From Leptospiraceae bacterium (lineage in GTDB: Bacteria; Spirochaetota; Leptospiria; Leptospirales; Leptonemataceae): a stretch of DNA of 24,987 nucleotides. Shown in pieces: positions 1 through 7,657 of this stretch. The first letter of the stretch is position 1, and each line of letters starts with the position of its first letter. The DNA is taken from NCBI GenBank assembly GCA_020440935.1, contig JAGRNC010000001.1:1-24987 (forward strand). Direction: 5' to 3'. Below the pieces are notes generated by a model. That model was not told the origin of the DNA. It was given only the letters and a program-made list of their open reading frames with translations, and made no database searches. The translations under genes and the position numbers were made by a program.

Positions 1-309
1 GAATAACGGGTGCGCAAATAATCGTTCTTCGTGCTCGGCTTCCAGCCCTTCGGCGCGGATCCATCGGCGAAGAGTGGAAGATAAATCCAGCATGCAGCCG
101 CGCAGAGTACCTCCCGAATCGGCTTCATAGAGCAGGCTGCCTTCTTCTGTAATGGCTCTGCCCCCAAAGGCGGATTGCAATCGCTTTGCCGGGTCAATGC
201 TGATTAATCCGGTGCGATATCCTCTTTCTGCAAGATAGGCCGAATAGGAGGCACTGAGTGTGGTTTTTCCCACGCCACCGGCACCGAGAAAGACTACCAG
301 AGTGGGCAT
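1..309 (-). CDS. ArsA/Get3-family ATPase, C-terminus beyond window edge (partial)
   Basis: Only the first 103 residues are present; the gene runs off the left edge. Translation from the ATG at 309 gives an N-terminus with a P-loop GAGGVGKTT followed about 25 residues later by a switch I-like IDPAKRLQSAFGG, the layout of ArsA/Get3 (SIMIBI class) ATPases. The family's deviant Walker A reads GKGGVGKT; here the first (signature) lysine is alanine while the P-loop lysine and the switch I aspartate are kept. In Get3 and MinD the signature lysine reaches across the dimer to the partner's nucleotide. The gene starts 7 bases after the stop of another ArsA-like gene that has the opposite pattern of losses, so the two products may form a heterodimer (inference). 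Arsenite transport is unlikely to be its job: no other ars gene is visible. Confidence 0.85.
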   Translation of the reverse strand, partial: MPTLVVFLGAGGVGKTTLSASYSAYLAERGYRTGLISIDPAKRLQSAFGGRAITEEGSLLYEADSGGTLRGCMLDLSSTLRRWIRAEGLEAEHEERLFAHPLF

Positions 310-316
310 CTTCTTC

Positions 317-1267
317 TCAGACAATGGCTTTCTCCGAGGCAGCAATTAATTGGCGGAAGTTTGCATTCCGTGCAACGCAATGAAGTATTCCTTCGCCGCT
401 CAAGGAAGGCTGTTCGATCATAAAGTCCGGCACGGAAATCACAGGAACGGGGCTTTCCGTATGCAATCGGTCTTCCATAGTAAATCGCCGATGCAGGTCG
501 GCCAGTAATGCGCGGTACTCGGAGGCCAATTCTCCGGAGGCCTCCGGCAAAGTAATTTGGCCGGTATCCAATGTTTCCGATTGCAGGCGAGCGCTTCGAT
601 TTGCAATAAGGGCTACCGGCAGATGGCCTGGCTCTTTGCTATAGCGTGGTAACGCTTCCAGAGTCTCTTCTACCGGCAATTCTTCGGGCAGAGCAACGGT
701 GATGATGGCCGTTCGTTGGGGGTCTGCAAGTAGTTTGCTTACTCTTCGCGTTTCATCTACCAGAGGTCCTGAGAATTCAAATGCGCTAATCGTGGATGCA
801 ATGCCAAACAATGCGGCCCCATGCCCGGTGGCCGGTGCATCTACAATGATTCGATCAAACTTCAGGTTTCTTTCTTCTTCAGCCAATTCAGCCAGCCAGA
901 ATAGGCGGCCCACAAAGAAAAGCTCCTCCAATCCAGGGGCGGATTGCAGCAGTTTTTGCACTTGCTGGTTCTGCAATACAAGAGTATACAGAAGTTTCAT
1001 ATTTAGATGATCCACAAAATACTCTCGCATGGCCTCCGATGGGTTGAAGTTCATGACCGAAAGGTTTTCCCGCAGAGCTTCCTGCTTGTGACCTGCAGGA
1101 GCGACCCCAAACAGGGGGGAAATAAAATCGCGAAAGGACCACTGAACCAACAATGTGTTCTCACCCTGTTCGGCGAATGCCAGTCCCAGGCTGGCAGCGA
1201 TGGTGGTTCGACCTACGCCGCCTTTGCCGGTAACAAAAATGAGCTTTTGCTTAATAGGCCAGCTCAT
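317..1267 (-). CDS. ArsA/Get3-like ATPase with degenerate active site
   Basis: A 316-residue protein of the ArsA/Get3 family. It opens with KLIFVTGKGGVGRTT (residues 8-22), so the signature lysine K15 is present but the P-loop lysine is arginine (R20, codon CGA). Where the family has switch I D-P-A after the second strand, this protein has VQWSFRDFI (residues 39-47), so the usual catalytic aspartate is missing. The switch II region VDAPATGHG (140-148) is kept. The ATG overlaps the stop of the upstream fusion gene (ATGA), and the second ArsA-like gene follows after 7 bases. I read it as a weakly active or inactive partner subunit that may support the downstream ATPase. No membrane segment is evident. 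The fold assignment is firm; the role is unknown. Confidence 0.88.
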   Translation of the reverse strand: MSWPIKQKLIFVTGKGGVGRTTIAASLGLAFAEQGENTLLVQWSFRDFISPLFGVAPAGHKQEALRENLSVMNFNPSEAMREYFVDHLNMKLLYTLVLQNQQVQKLLQSAPGLEELFFVGRLFWLAELAEEERNLKFDRIIVDAPATGHGAALFGIASTISAFEFSGPLVDETRRVSKLLADPQRTAIITVALPEELPVEETLEALPRYSKEPGHLPVALIANRSARLQSETLDTGQITLPEASGELASEYRALLADLHRRFTMEDRLHTESPVPVISVPDFMIEQPSLSGEGILHCVARNANFRQLIAASEKAIV

Positions 1268-3735
1268 GCAGCGCCTCCGGATCGTTCTTCTTTCGGCAGC
1301 AATCCTCGGACCGCCGCCCCCTCGTTCGGTGCCTGCTGGATCGCGCTCCAGCGACGCAGAAAATCCATTTGCTCATGGGTCTCGATGGCGCGTTCCGAAC
1401 GCGCTCTGCGTACCGATTCTACCGCCGATTCCAGATCCAGGCCGCCTTTCATTAGATAGGAAGCGGCCACCAATCCCGAGCGCCCAAGTCCGCCCACACA
1501 ATGGATCAGAACACTTTGCCCATTCTTTATGCGGCTGTCGATCCAATCCAGAGATCGCTCCAGTGATTCCAGGGAAGGCGCATGCTGATCGAGGATCGGA
1601 AAATGCAAAGCCTCCAGGTTATGGTTTTGGTACTGTTTTAACAGATCGCTGGTTCCGTAGTATTCCAGTTCATCGGGGGTTACCAGGCAAACTACGCAGC
1701 TTACTAGATTTTCGATTACTTCTAGATCATCGGCTATATCGCGGTTTCGATCTTTGCGGCCGGGCAAAATCGTAATATAAATCTTTCCGATCTCCGGATT
1801 CTTTTGAGGTTCAGTAGAGCGTCGATGCGAGTCCTCATCGAGGGGAACTTCATCCAGTCGAAGCCGTTGACTGGCCGCAATGGTAGCGCTCACTCGCCGG
1901 GTCAAATGTCCGCTGGCATAAAGAGCCCACTTCTTCTGGTATAGATTGCATTCATCAAAACTAAGAGTATGCACCGCATAGCGCAGGTAAGCAACGTGAA
2001 ACTGGTAAGGATCACGATCCGAACCGATGAGGCTGCGATAGTAGGATCGCAGAATGCAGAGAGTTTTCCAGGCTTTTCTAAATTGGGGAAACCCAAAGGA
2101 TTCTGCCAGTGATTCATCGGGTACTATGCCCAGGTCGGAGTGCCCAAGTTGCAAGTCCGTGAATCGAAAAGCTTCGGCCAGTTCTGCGTCGCTGTCAACG
2201 TTGGTCATTATGAATAGTATGTCGTTTTCCAGTTTGACCAGGTCGCGAATAACATGACCTCTATGAGTGTGAAAGAAATCGATGAGCCAGACATTGTCGC
2301 GGCTGTCCAGGATAATGTTTCGGCCATTCAAATCGCCATGGATGAAGCCAGTCGCATGCGAAGCGGTGGTTTCCTTTAGATGTGGTAAGTCGTTGCGGTA
2401 GAAATACGCCGGGTTTGGCGTTTGATGGCCTGGTAGGATTTCAATTTCGCTGCCGCATTCCTGCTCCATGATGGCGTTGACGCGTTTTGTTACTCCGTCG
2501 GCATACCTGGGCTGGAAATCGTAGTATTGCAGCAGGTTGAGCTGCTCGGGCTCAGAGGCGGCGTACAGTCGGCCAAGCTGCTTCTTGAAAACAGTGTCCA
2601 GAATATCTCGTAACAGTTCTCCGTTGCTTTCGCATTCTTTCGAAGTGTAGAACTCTTGAAAGGTGCGAACGTTCCCTTCCAGCATGGAAGCATATCGGTA
2701 CAGGATGGCTCCCCGGTCGGAAAGTTCGCAGGAGTCTACGATGGCGGGGGCGCTATTGCCCAGCACTTCCTGGATTCGTTCGAAGGAAGCTCTTTCCTGA
2801 GCGATTAGATCCCGCGGACCAATCTTTGCAACCAGGGGCACCTGACGATGTCCCATATGATCGGTGGCCCGGGCGCCCAGAACCAGGTTGCCCGAGTAGC
2901 CACCGTCCAGTACGGACAAATCCACTTCTTTGCTATTTCTAAATAGATAGAGCAGCAATTCTTCGTCGGTTTCGCTGGCATGGGAAGGTTTATCCCAATG
3001 GAGCCGCGAATGATCCACACGACTGTGGGTCATCTGCACCAGTCGGGGTGTTGTTCCTACCAGGAATTCGGCAAACGAGGAGGGCGAGCTGATTACCTCA
3101 ACGCCCAGGATATTGCGGATCTGATCCAGTGCATAAAAATGCATGCTCCTGGACGAGGAAGCGCAAAGCGCCGAACAAATAGCAATTTGAAACTCCGGGT
3201 ATCTGGTCGCTATCTCGTATGTTAGAAAGTAGACTTTTGCTTCCGTCCAGACCCCCATGATGCCCACTCGCAGGGGCTGCCCGCGATACTGATCGAGCAA
3301 CTTTGCAATCTCCGTATCATGGAAATCGTTCAGCCCTGTGGCATCCAGGATGGTATGCTGTCTGTTGTTCTGTATCCGATCGCTAAAAACAAAGTCTGCG
3401 CCCGGAGTATTTCTGATGCAGTGACTGCCAAATTGCCGCAAATGCGCGGCCTGCGTGGAATCATCGGGATTGTGCCAGTCGCGAATATGAACGATTTCAA
3501 GGTCGGACTCTGGCTGGTTGTACGCCCAGCCAACAATAAGCCGCACCGGATCGTCTTCCAGTTGTCCCATCAGCAAACGGCGGGATTCTTCATAACCTAC
3601 GTGCAGCTGGTTTGGGAGCGGATCATAACGATCCAGCGGTTGCACAAAATCATTCTGTAGACATTGGGTTATGAGTATACCTTTCAAAACTCCGACTCCG
3701 TCCAGGTTTGCCGGCACGATATTAGATTCTATCAA
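1264..3735 (-). CDS. Pseudo-isochorismatase / kinase-like / CDKN3-like phosphatase fusion
   Basis: An 823-residue, three-part protein. Residues about 17-225 resemble the isochorismatase (cysteine hydrolase) fold: QCLQNDF keeps the first aspartate (D29), but the G-x-x-T-x-x-C-V motif reads GVWTEAKV (161-168), so the nucleophilic cysteine is lysine, and I find no lysine at the usual triad position. Residues about 270-610 are a kinase/aminoglycoside-phosphotransferase-like domain with GGYSG (278-282), VAKI (K304), E314, HGDLNGRN (466-473) and DF (486-487), so it looks catalytically complete; it resembles the 'ternary complex associated' kinase-like domains as I remember them. Residues about 650-795 are a dual-specificity phosphatase with HCVGGLGRSG (C746, R752) and a candidate general acid D716, closest by eye to CDKN3. 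The TTG start overlaps the AAA+ gene's stop; there is no earlier start in frame and no strong ribosome site, so translational coupling is likely. Confidence 0.85.
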   Translation of the reverse strand: MIESNIVPANLDGVGVLKGILITQCLQNDFVQPLDRYDPLPNQLHVGYEESRRLLMGQLEDDPVRLIVGWAYNQPESDLEIVHIRDWHNPDDSTQAAHLRQFGSHCIRNTPGADFVFSDRIQNNRQHTILDATGLNDFHDTEIAKLLDQYRGQPLRVGIMGVWTEAKVYFLTYEIATRYPEFQIAICSALCASSSRSMHFYALDQIRNILGVEVISSPSSFAEFLVGTTPRLVQMTHSRVDHSRLHWDKPSHASETDEELLLYLFRNSKEVDLSVLDGGYSGNLVLGARATDHMGHRQVPLVAKIGPRDLIAQERASFERIQEVLGNSAPAIVDSCELSDRGAILYRYASMLEGNVRTFQEFYTSKECESNGELLRDILDTVFKKQLGRLYAASEPEQLNLLQYYDFQPRYADGVTKRVNAIMEQECGSEIEILPGHQTPNPAYFYRNDLPHLKETTASHATGFIHGDLNGRNIILDSRDNVWLIDFFHTHRGHVIRDLVKLENDILFIMTNVDSDAELAEAFRFTDLQLGHSDLGIVPDESLAESFGFPQFRKAWKTLCILRSYYRSLIGSDRDPYQFHVAYLRYAVHTLSFDECNLYQKKWALYASGHLTRRVSATIAASQRLRLDEVPLDEDSHRRSTEPQKNPEIGKIYITILPGRKDRNRDIADDLEVIENLVSCVVCLVTPDELEYYGTSDLLKQYQNHNLEALHFPILDQHAPSLESLERSLDWIDSRIKNGQSVLIHCVGGLGRSGLVAASYLMKGGLDLESAVESVRRARSERAIETHEQMDFLRRWSAIQQAPNEGAAVRGLLPKEERSGGAA

Positions 3736-5150
3736 TAGACATCAACGCTTTTAAAGCTGGAAATCTCTCCCAGTCGGCGCCTCGAGATTTTCTCGGTTAC
3801 CGTGAGCCCCTCAAAAATGAACTCCATCCCGACTGCAAGGTCCTGATCGTCTTGATCCCATTTCTTATCGCGGAGTAGATCAAAGAGCGCCGGTACAGTC
3901 TCCATTAGCTCTCTATAAGCGGATGCTGGCATGGAATCGCTAATCTCTACATTGCCGGCCTCGTAGATTTGACGAGTGATTTGCTCGAATGTGGCATCGT
4001 ACTGGGCCGGCGGGAAGTATTCCAGAAATACTTCCTTTATGGCCAGATCGGCAATCTTCATGACAACCTGATACTCGGTTACCGCCTCATCGCGGTAGGG
4101 ATCCAGTTCTATTTTGCCGGAACTGGATGCGAAGAGATTCCCCAGGTCTGTGGGCCGCACCACGCCACGCTCCTCACCCAGCAGCAACGCTCTGCGTCGA
4201 GCCGATGCAACACAGGTTTCGTAGTTCGCTATACTGAGTCGCGCAGATACTCCTGATTTCTGATTCACCATTGGATGATGCCTGGCCTGCACGGTAATTT
4301 CCTCGATGATTTGCTCCATAAAATCGGGAAATACCACCGGAGGCTCCACGTCCGGGTTGGCCGCTTCCTGGCGGGTAATTTCCAGTCCCACAGCTCGCGT
4401 CTTGGGATAGTGAGTGCGGATCTCAGCGCCGATTCGGTCTTTTAGCTGAGTAATGATCTTTCCCGATCTGGAGTAATCGGCAGGATTTGCGGTAAAGCAA
4501 ACGAATACATCCAGAGGTATTCGCAATGGTAACCCACGGATCTGGATATCTTCCTCTTCCAGAATATTGAACATGGCAACCTGCACCAGATAATCGAGGT
4601 CGGGAAGCTCATTAATGGCAAAGATTCCGTGGTTCATGCGCGGAAGTAGTCCAAAGTGCAGGGCTTCTTCTGCCCCCATACTTTTGCCTTCCATAACCTT
4701 GGCCGGGTCCAGATCGCCTATGATATCGGCAATGCGGGAACCGGGAGCCAGCCGTTCTCCGTACCGCTCATCGCGATGGATCCAATGGAGCGGGGCCTCA
4801 TCTCCATGCTCGGAAAGTATTTCTTTGCCTCGTCGCGTGATGGGACGGAAGGGGCTCTCCGGTATTTCCGTTCCCGCAATTACCGGAAAGTACTCATCCA
4901 GCAAATGATTCAGGTTTCGCATGATCCTGGACTTGGCCTGGCCCTTTTCGCCCAGGATGGCGATGTTGTGTCCCGCAAGTATTGCATGGTATAGCTGCGG
5001 CATAACGGTATCCTCGTAGCCATGGATCCCTGGAATGACCGGATCATGACTGCGGAGGATGCGGCTCAAATTCTGAGCCATTTCTGATTTGATATTTCTG
5101 TAAATGTATCCCGATGCTTTTAGTTGTCCGAAGGTCTGTATATCTTTCAT
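3732..5150 (-). CDS. Magnesium-chelatase/MoxR-type AAA+ ATPase
   Basis: A 472-residue AAA+ protein of the group usually annotated as magnesium chelatase or sigma-54-interacting protein, similar to proteins such as mycobacterial Rv0958. Seen from the chosen start: Walker A-like GEKGQAKS (67-74), a Walker B-like strand IFAINELPDL with N180-E181 in place of D-E (typical of this subgroup as I recall it), LNVLEE-type NILEEEDIQIRG, sensor 1 FTANP near 220, and an arginine-rich KDRIGAEIR segment. The C-terminal third is helical. A TTG at 5171 is possible, but the ATG at 5150 has an AGGGA six bases upstream and is preferred. Relatives often sit beside VWA-domain proteins; none is visible here. Instead the kinase/phosphatase fusion follows with a 4-base overlap, suggesting the ATPase remodels or gates that protein or a shared target (inference). 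Confidence 0.9.
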   Translation of the reverse strand: MKDIQTFGQLKASGYIYRNIKSEMAQNLSRILRSHDPVIPGIHGYEDTVMPQLYHAILAGHNIAILGEKGQAKSRIMRNLNHLLDEYFPVIAGTEIPESPFRPITRRGKEILSEHGDEAPLHWIHRDERYGERLAPGSRIADIIGDLDPAKVMEGKSMGAEEALHFGLLPRMNHGIFAINELPDLDYLVQVAMFNILEEEDIQIRGLPLRIPLDVFVCFTANPADYSRSGKIITQLKDRIGAEIRTHYPKTRAVGLEITRQEAANPDVEPPVVFPDFMEQIIEEITVQARHHPMVNQKSGVSARLSIANYETCVASARRRALLLGEERGVVRPTDLGNLFASSSGKIELDPYRDEAVTEYQVVMKIADLAIKEVFLEYFPPAQYDATFEQITRQIYEAGNVEISDSMPASAYRELMETVPALFDLLRDKKWDQDDQDLAVGMEFIFEGLTVTEKISRRRLGEISSFKSVDVY

Positions 5151-5177
5151 GCATTTCCCTGTTTTCGTCAATTAGCC

Positions 5178-5205
5178 AAAAAAAAAGCGTATCGGCCATA
5201 CCCGC
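5178..5205 (-). terminator. Probable intrinsic terminator after the KimA-like gene
   Basis: On the minus strand a hairpin with a GTAT/ATAC stem closed by GC pairs, with a two-base bulge, is followed at once by nine T residues (A run at 5178-5186 on the plus strand). It lies about 120 bases beyond the transporter's stop and just ahead of the AAA+ gene, so it would separate the two transcription units. The stem is short, so the call is moderate. Confidence 0.5.
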
Positions 5206-5324
5206 CTTGAAACATTGCGATGCCCCGGCGTTCCACTTTCCATGCGCAAGACCAGGTACAGAATCTCGCCCGAATGGGCTATGGAATCGCAAAAGAATTC
5301 AGGGGCGATGCTGCGGCAACCATC

Positions 5325-7247
5325 CTACTCATGCAGTTTTTCTTGCACACGGAACCAGCGCGATGGTAGAAACGGAAAAATATGTAGCAAAATGTCCGAT
5401 GCATGCAGTACGATTCGTTCGCGGTTGTATTCCACCTGCAGATCTGCATGACGCGAAATGGCATATTTCAATCGTTCAATGGAGTTTCCAAAGTACAGAT
5501 TAAGAATGGGGCCAATCCCGCGAACCATGAGCGGAATTAGATGCACCCGATCCGGCTTTTCTTTCTGGATAAACTGATTTATGGCGGTGATAGTATCGGT
5601 GTCAGGAGGCACCGGTACATTCAAGAACCAATCGGGTAATTCGGCGGACTCAATTTGTCCAGGGTCGCTTTGAAAATGAACCACCAGCGGCATCTGTCCG
5701 CTTCGCACAAAGTTACGTAGAAAATGCACAACTCCTGGATGGAACTTTGACACCAGCACAATATGTTTGCGATTTACCGGATGATTCTGAAATGCCGGGT
5801 ACCAAAGGCCGAGCTCCAGTGGCACTACTTTCAGCTTTTCTTCCCAGATTTGATAGATTGCCTCCGAAACCTGGAACATCATAAAATAGAGGACCATTAA
5901 TATGACGATGAACCACGCCCCTTCGAAGAATTTATTGTACGTAATGTTCCAGAACATTCCATGCATAACGACCAGGGCAACAAGCGTTAGCAGAGAGAAT
6001 TTACGCGTTCGGATCTGGCGTAAGAAATAGCTTGTAAGGTCAATATTCATGGCCGCTACAACGGCCAGGCCGTACATCCCTTCGATGTCATGGCTGGAAG
6101 GGAAGAAAACCAGGATAATGACGCTAAGGATGCCCAGAAGAATGGTGGCCCGTGGGTTGTACACACCTTCGTGGCCGCCCAGTATGAAAGCAGGCTTGGT
6201 GCGTTTCCAGGCCATATCTCCCACGCCGCGCGGAAAGAATCGGCTACGTGCTGCCCGGAGGATTTCCAGGGGGAAGTCAGTCTGTGCGGTCTGCGCAGCG
6301 AGCAAGAGCATAATCGCAGTTAAGACTCCAAAAGGCCGACCAACCCAGGCTCCGCCAAGATGCGAGGCAATACTCATGGGAACGGGAATATGTTCGTCAT
6401 AGACGATACCCAGGCCCATGAAGTTAATGAGCTGCATGAAATAGGTAGTGATTACAAGGGCGAATAGAATCCACATAGATATGCGAATCGCTTTGCCTTT
6501 ATGGTAGGGCAGATTCACCGAACTGTATCCAACCTCAACGCCGGTGATGAGAGTGGCTCCGTTGGCTACGGAAGCCAGGATCACCGGAATCATACTAACC
6601 ACGCCGGCTTCTTTGATGTTTTCTCCGATGACAGGCGCCTGCCAGCCATTTTCAAGAATGGTGAAAATTCCGTACGCATTGATGGAAAGGTTTGATACGT
6701 AAAATGCCAGAACGGGCCAGATCATGAATCTGGACAGGTTACCCAGGCCGTATCGTTGGACTACGGACAGAAAAACCACAAATCCCAGCGCCCACTTTAG
6801 CCGGTCGTCCACCGGAATGAAATACAGGTTCTCCACGCCAGCGATGAGACTGATGGCCTGGGTTGCAGGAAAGTCCGCCAGCAGGCTGGCTGTGCCCAGC
6901 TTTCCCATATTGTGGATGAATGCCTTTAGCCGGGGATGACGGCGAATATGCTGCGAAGTGAGTAGCGCAGAAACGAAGGCGCCGCCGCCCAGCACCGGAT
7001 GGGTGTGGTGACGGATCATGCTATTGTAGACCAGAATGGCGATGAGATACACCCCCATAATGATACAACCAGCGGAGAGCGTTGCGGTCATCCCCAGCTC
7101 GAAGCTGGTGGCGAATAGCGCAATGGTCACTGCGATGACCGCATCTGCACCATAGGCCAGCGAAGACCCCGGGTCAGTGAGGATGGTTGCAAAGATTATG
7201 CGGATATCGCTAAGTAAGCTAGGTGGTTTCTCTGAGGAGTGGTCCAT
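5325..7247 (-). CDS. KimA-like APC-superfamily transporter (probable K+ importer)
   Basis: A 640-residue membrane protein with about 12 hydrophobic segments in residues 15-460 and a soluble C-terminal domain of about 170 residues. It follows Bacillus KimA along its length as I remember that sequence: TDPGSSLAYGADAV matches SDALSSVAYGTEQI, HPVLGGGAFVSA matches YPQGGGAYIVS, ITGVEVGYSSVNLP matches LTGVEAISNAIP, and LAAQTAQTDFPLEILRAAR matches LAANTGFSAFPQLAFNLAR. The C-terminal part, beginning HIVLVSKFHPGVVHFL, looks like the alpha/beta USP-like regulatory domain of that family. KimA takes up potassium with protons, so potassium uptake is the best guess; another APC substrate cannot be excluded. 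The ATG at 7247 has only an A/G-rich stretch upstream. The gene starts 34 bases after the small FliF-like gene and is probably cotranscribed with it. Confidence 0.75.
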   Translation of the reverse strand: MDHSSEKPPSLLSDIRIIFATILTDPGSSLAYGADAVIAVTIALFATSFELGMTATLSAGCIIMGVYLIAILVYNSMIRHHTHPVLGGGAFVSALLTSQHIRRHPRLKAFIHNMGKLGTASLLADFPATQAISLIAGVENLYFIPVDDRLKWALGFVVFLSVVQRYGLGNLSRFMIWPVLAFYVSNLSINAYGIFTILENGWQAPVIGENIKEAGVVSMIPVILASVANGATLITGVEVGYSSVNLPYHKGKAIRISMWILFALVITTYFMQLINFMGLGIVYDEHIPVPMSIASHLGGAWVGRPFGVLTAIMLLLAAQTAQTDFPLEILRAARSRFFPRGVGDMAWKRTKPAFILGGHEGVYNPRATILLGILSVIILVFFPSSHDIEGMYGLAVVAAMNIDLTSYFLRQIRTRKFSLLTLVALVVMHGMFWNITYNKFFEGAWFIVILMVLYFMMFQVSEAIYQIWEEKLKVVPLELGLWYPAFQNHPVNRKHIVLVSKFHPGVVHFLRNFVRSGQMPLVVHFQSDPGQIESAELPDWFLNVPVPPDTDTITAINQFIQKEKPDRVHLIPLMVRGIGPILNLYFGNSIERLKYAISRHADLQVEYNRERIVLHASDILLHIFPFLPSRWFRVQEKLHE

Positions 7248-7281
7248 TCGATCTTTTTCTTTCTATGTTCGCTAGAGGGCG

Positions 7282-7575
7282 CTAGTCCTCCTTCATCCAG
7301 TGACGAACTACAGAGGCAACCTTTTTGGGATTGTCCCGGGCAAGATTTCGAACTCCATCGAGCATCTCATCACGGTCCCGGGGATCGATTTTTTTTTTTT
7401 TTTTCGTCTCCTCGGTGCTTCCCGGGGTTGCAGGCGAAATCTCTTTTTCCGCCATCGACGCCGATTTTGTCCGACCTCGTTTGGGTTCTGTTTTCTTTGC
7501 GCTCCTGCCCAGCCAGGGAAATAGGGCAAGCCCCGTCAAAGCCAGTACCGCGGCGACGATCCAAAGCCAATCCAC
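7282..7575 (-). CDS. Small membrane protein with FliF-like C-terminal tail
   Basis: A 97-residue protein starting at a GTG at 7575; the frame is closed upstream by a stop with no other usable start. Residues 3-22 form one membrane segment, followed by a basic, proline- and serine-containing linker. The last 20 residues, LARDNPKKVASVVRHWMKED, resemble the extreme C-terminus of the flagellar MS-ring protein FliF, the part that binds FliG (Salmonella FliF ends in a DPRVVALVIRQWM-type motif). It lacks every other FliF domain. Five lysine codons before this tail are encoded by an uninterrupted run of 16 A residues (T run 7389-7404 on the plus strand). A one-base slip either way changes the frame and removes the tail. 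The likely role is docking to FliG or a FliG-like protein at the membrane (inference). Confidence 0.65.
   Translation of the reverse strand: MDWLWIVAAVLALTGLALFPWLGRSAKKTEPKRGRTKSASMAEKEISPATPGSTEETKKKKKIDPRDRDEMLDGVRNLARDNPKKVASVVRHWMKED
7389..7404 (-). repeat. Homopolymer run, 16 A on the coding strand
   Basis: Sixteen consecutive T on the plus strand, hence 16 A in the coding strand of the small FliF-like gene, encoding five lysines and the first base of an isoleucine codon. Runs of this length are prone to replication and transcription slippage. A gain of one A leads to a stop about seven codons on; a loss leads to about 27 unrelated residues. Confidence 0.9.
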
Positions 7576-7618
7576 ACAATCAGGCTGATCGAATCATACA
7601 GCGGGTCAATTCATATTT

Positions 7619-7657
7619 CCATTGACTGCTGGGAGCCCGAATAGCCTCAGTCAATGG
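7619..7657 (+). promoter_or_regulatory. Inverted repeat over the gatC start codon
   Basis: The arms CCATTGACTG (7619-7628) and CAGTCAATGG (7648-7657) are perfectly complementary over 10 bp, with a 19-base loop. The right arm contains the gatC ATG at 7654-7656. In RNA the hairpin would bury the start codon; in DNA it could be an operator between the divergent gatC and FliF-like genes. Either reading is inference. Confidence 0.55.

Noticed and set aside
1..1267. An arsenic resistance operon
   Set aside because: The ArsA-like proteins have no arsB, arsR or arsC neighbours here, and one has a degenerate active site.
699..1459. Plus-strand open frames opposite the first ArsA-like gene and the fusion gene
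   Set aside because: They have no recognisable motifs and lie opposite genes with clear family signatures; their composition follows from the codon usage of the real genes.
7239..7625. Plus-strand open frames through the poly-T tract, rich in phenylalanine
   Set aside because: They arise from the T16 run and the complement of the FliF-tail gene; no ribosome sites or motifs.
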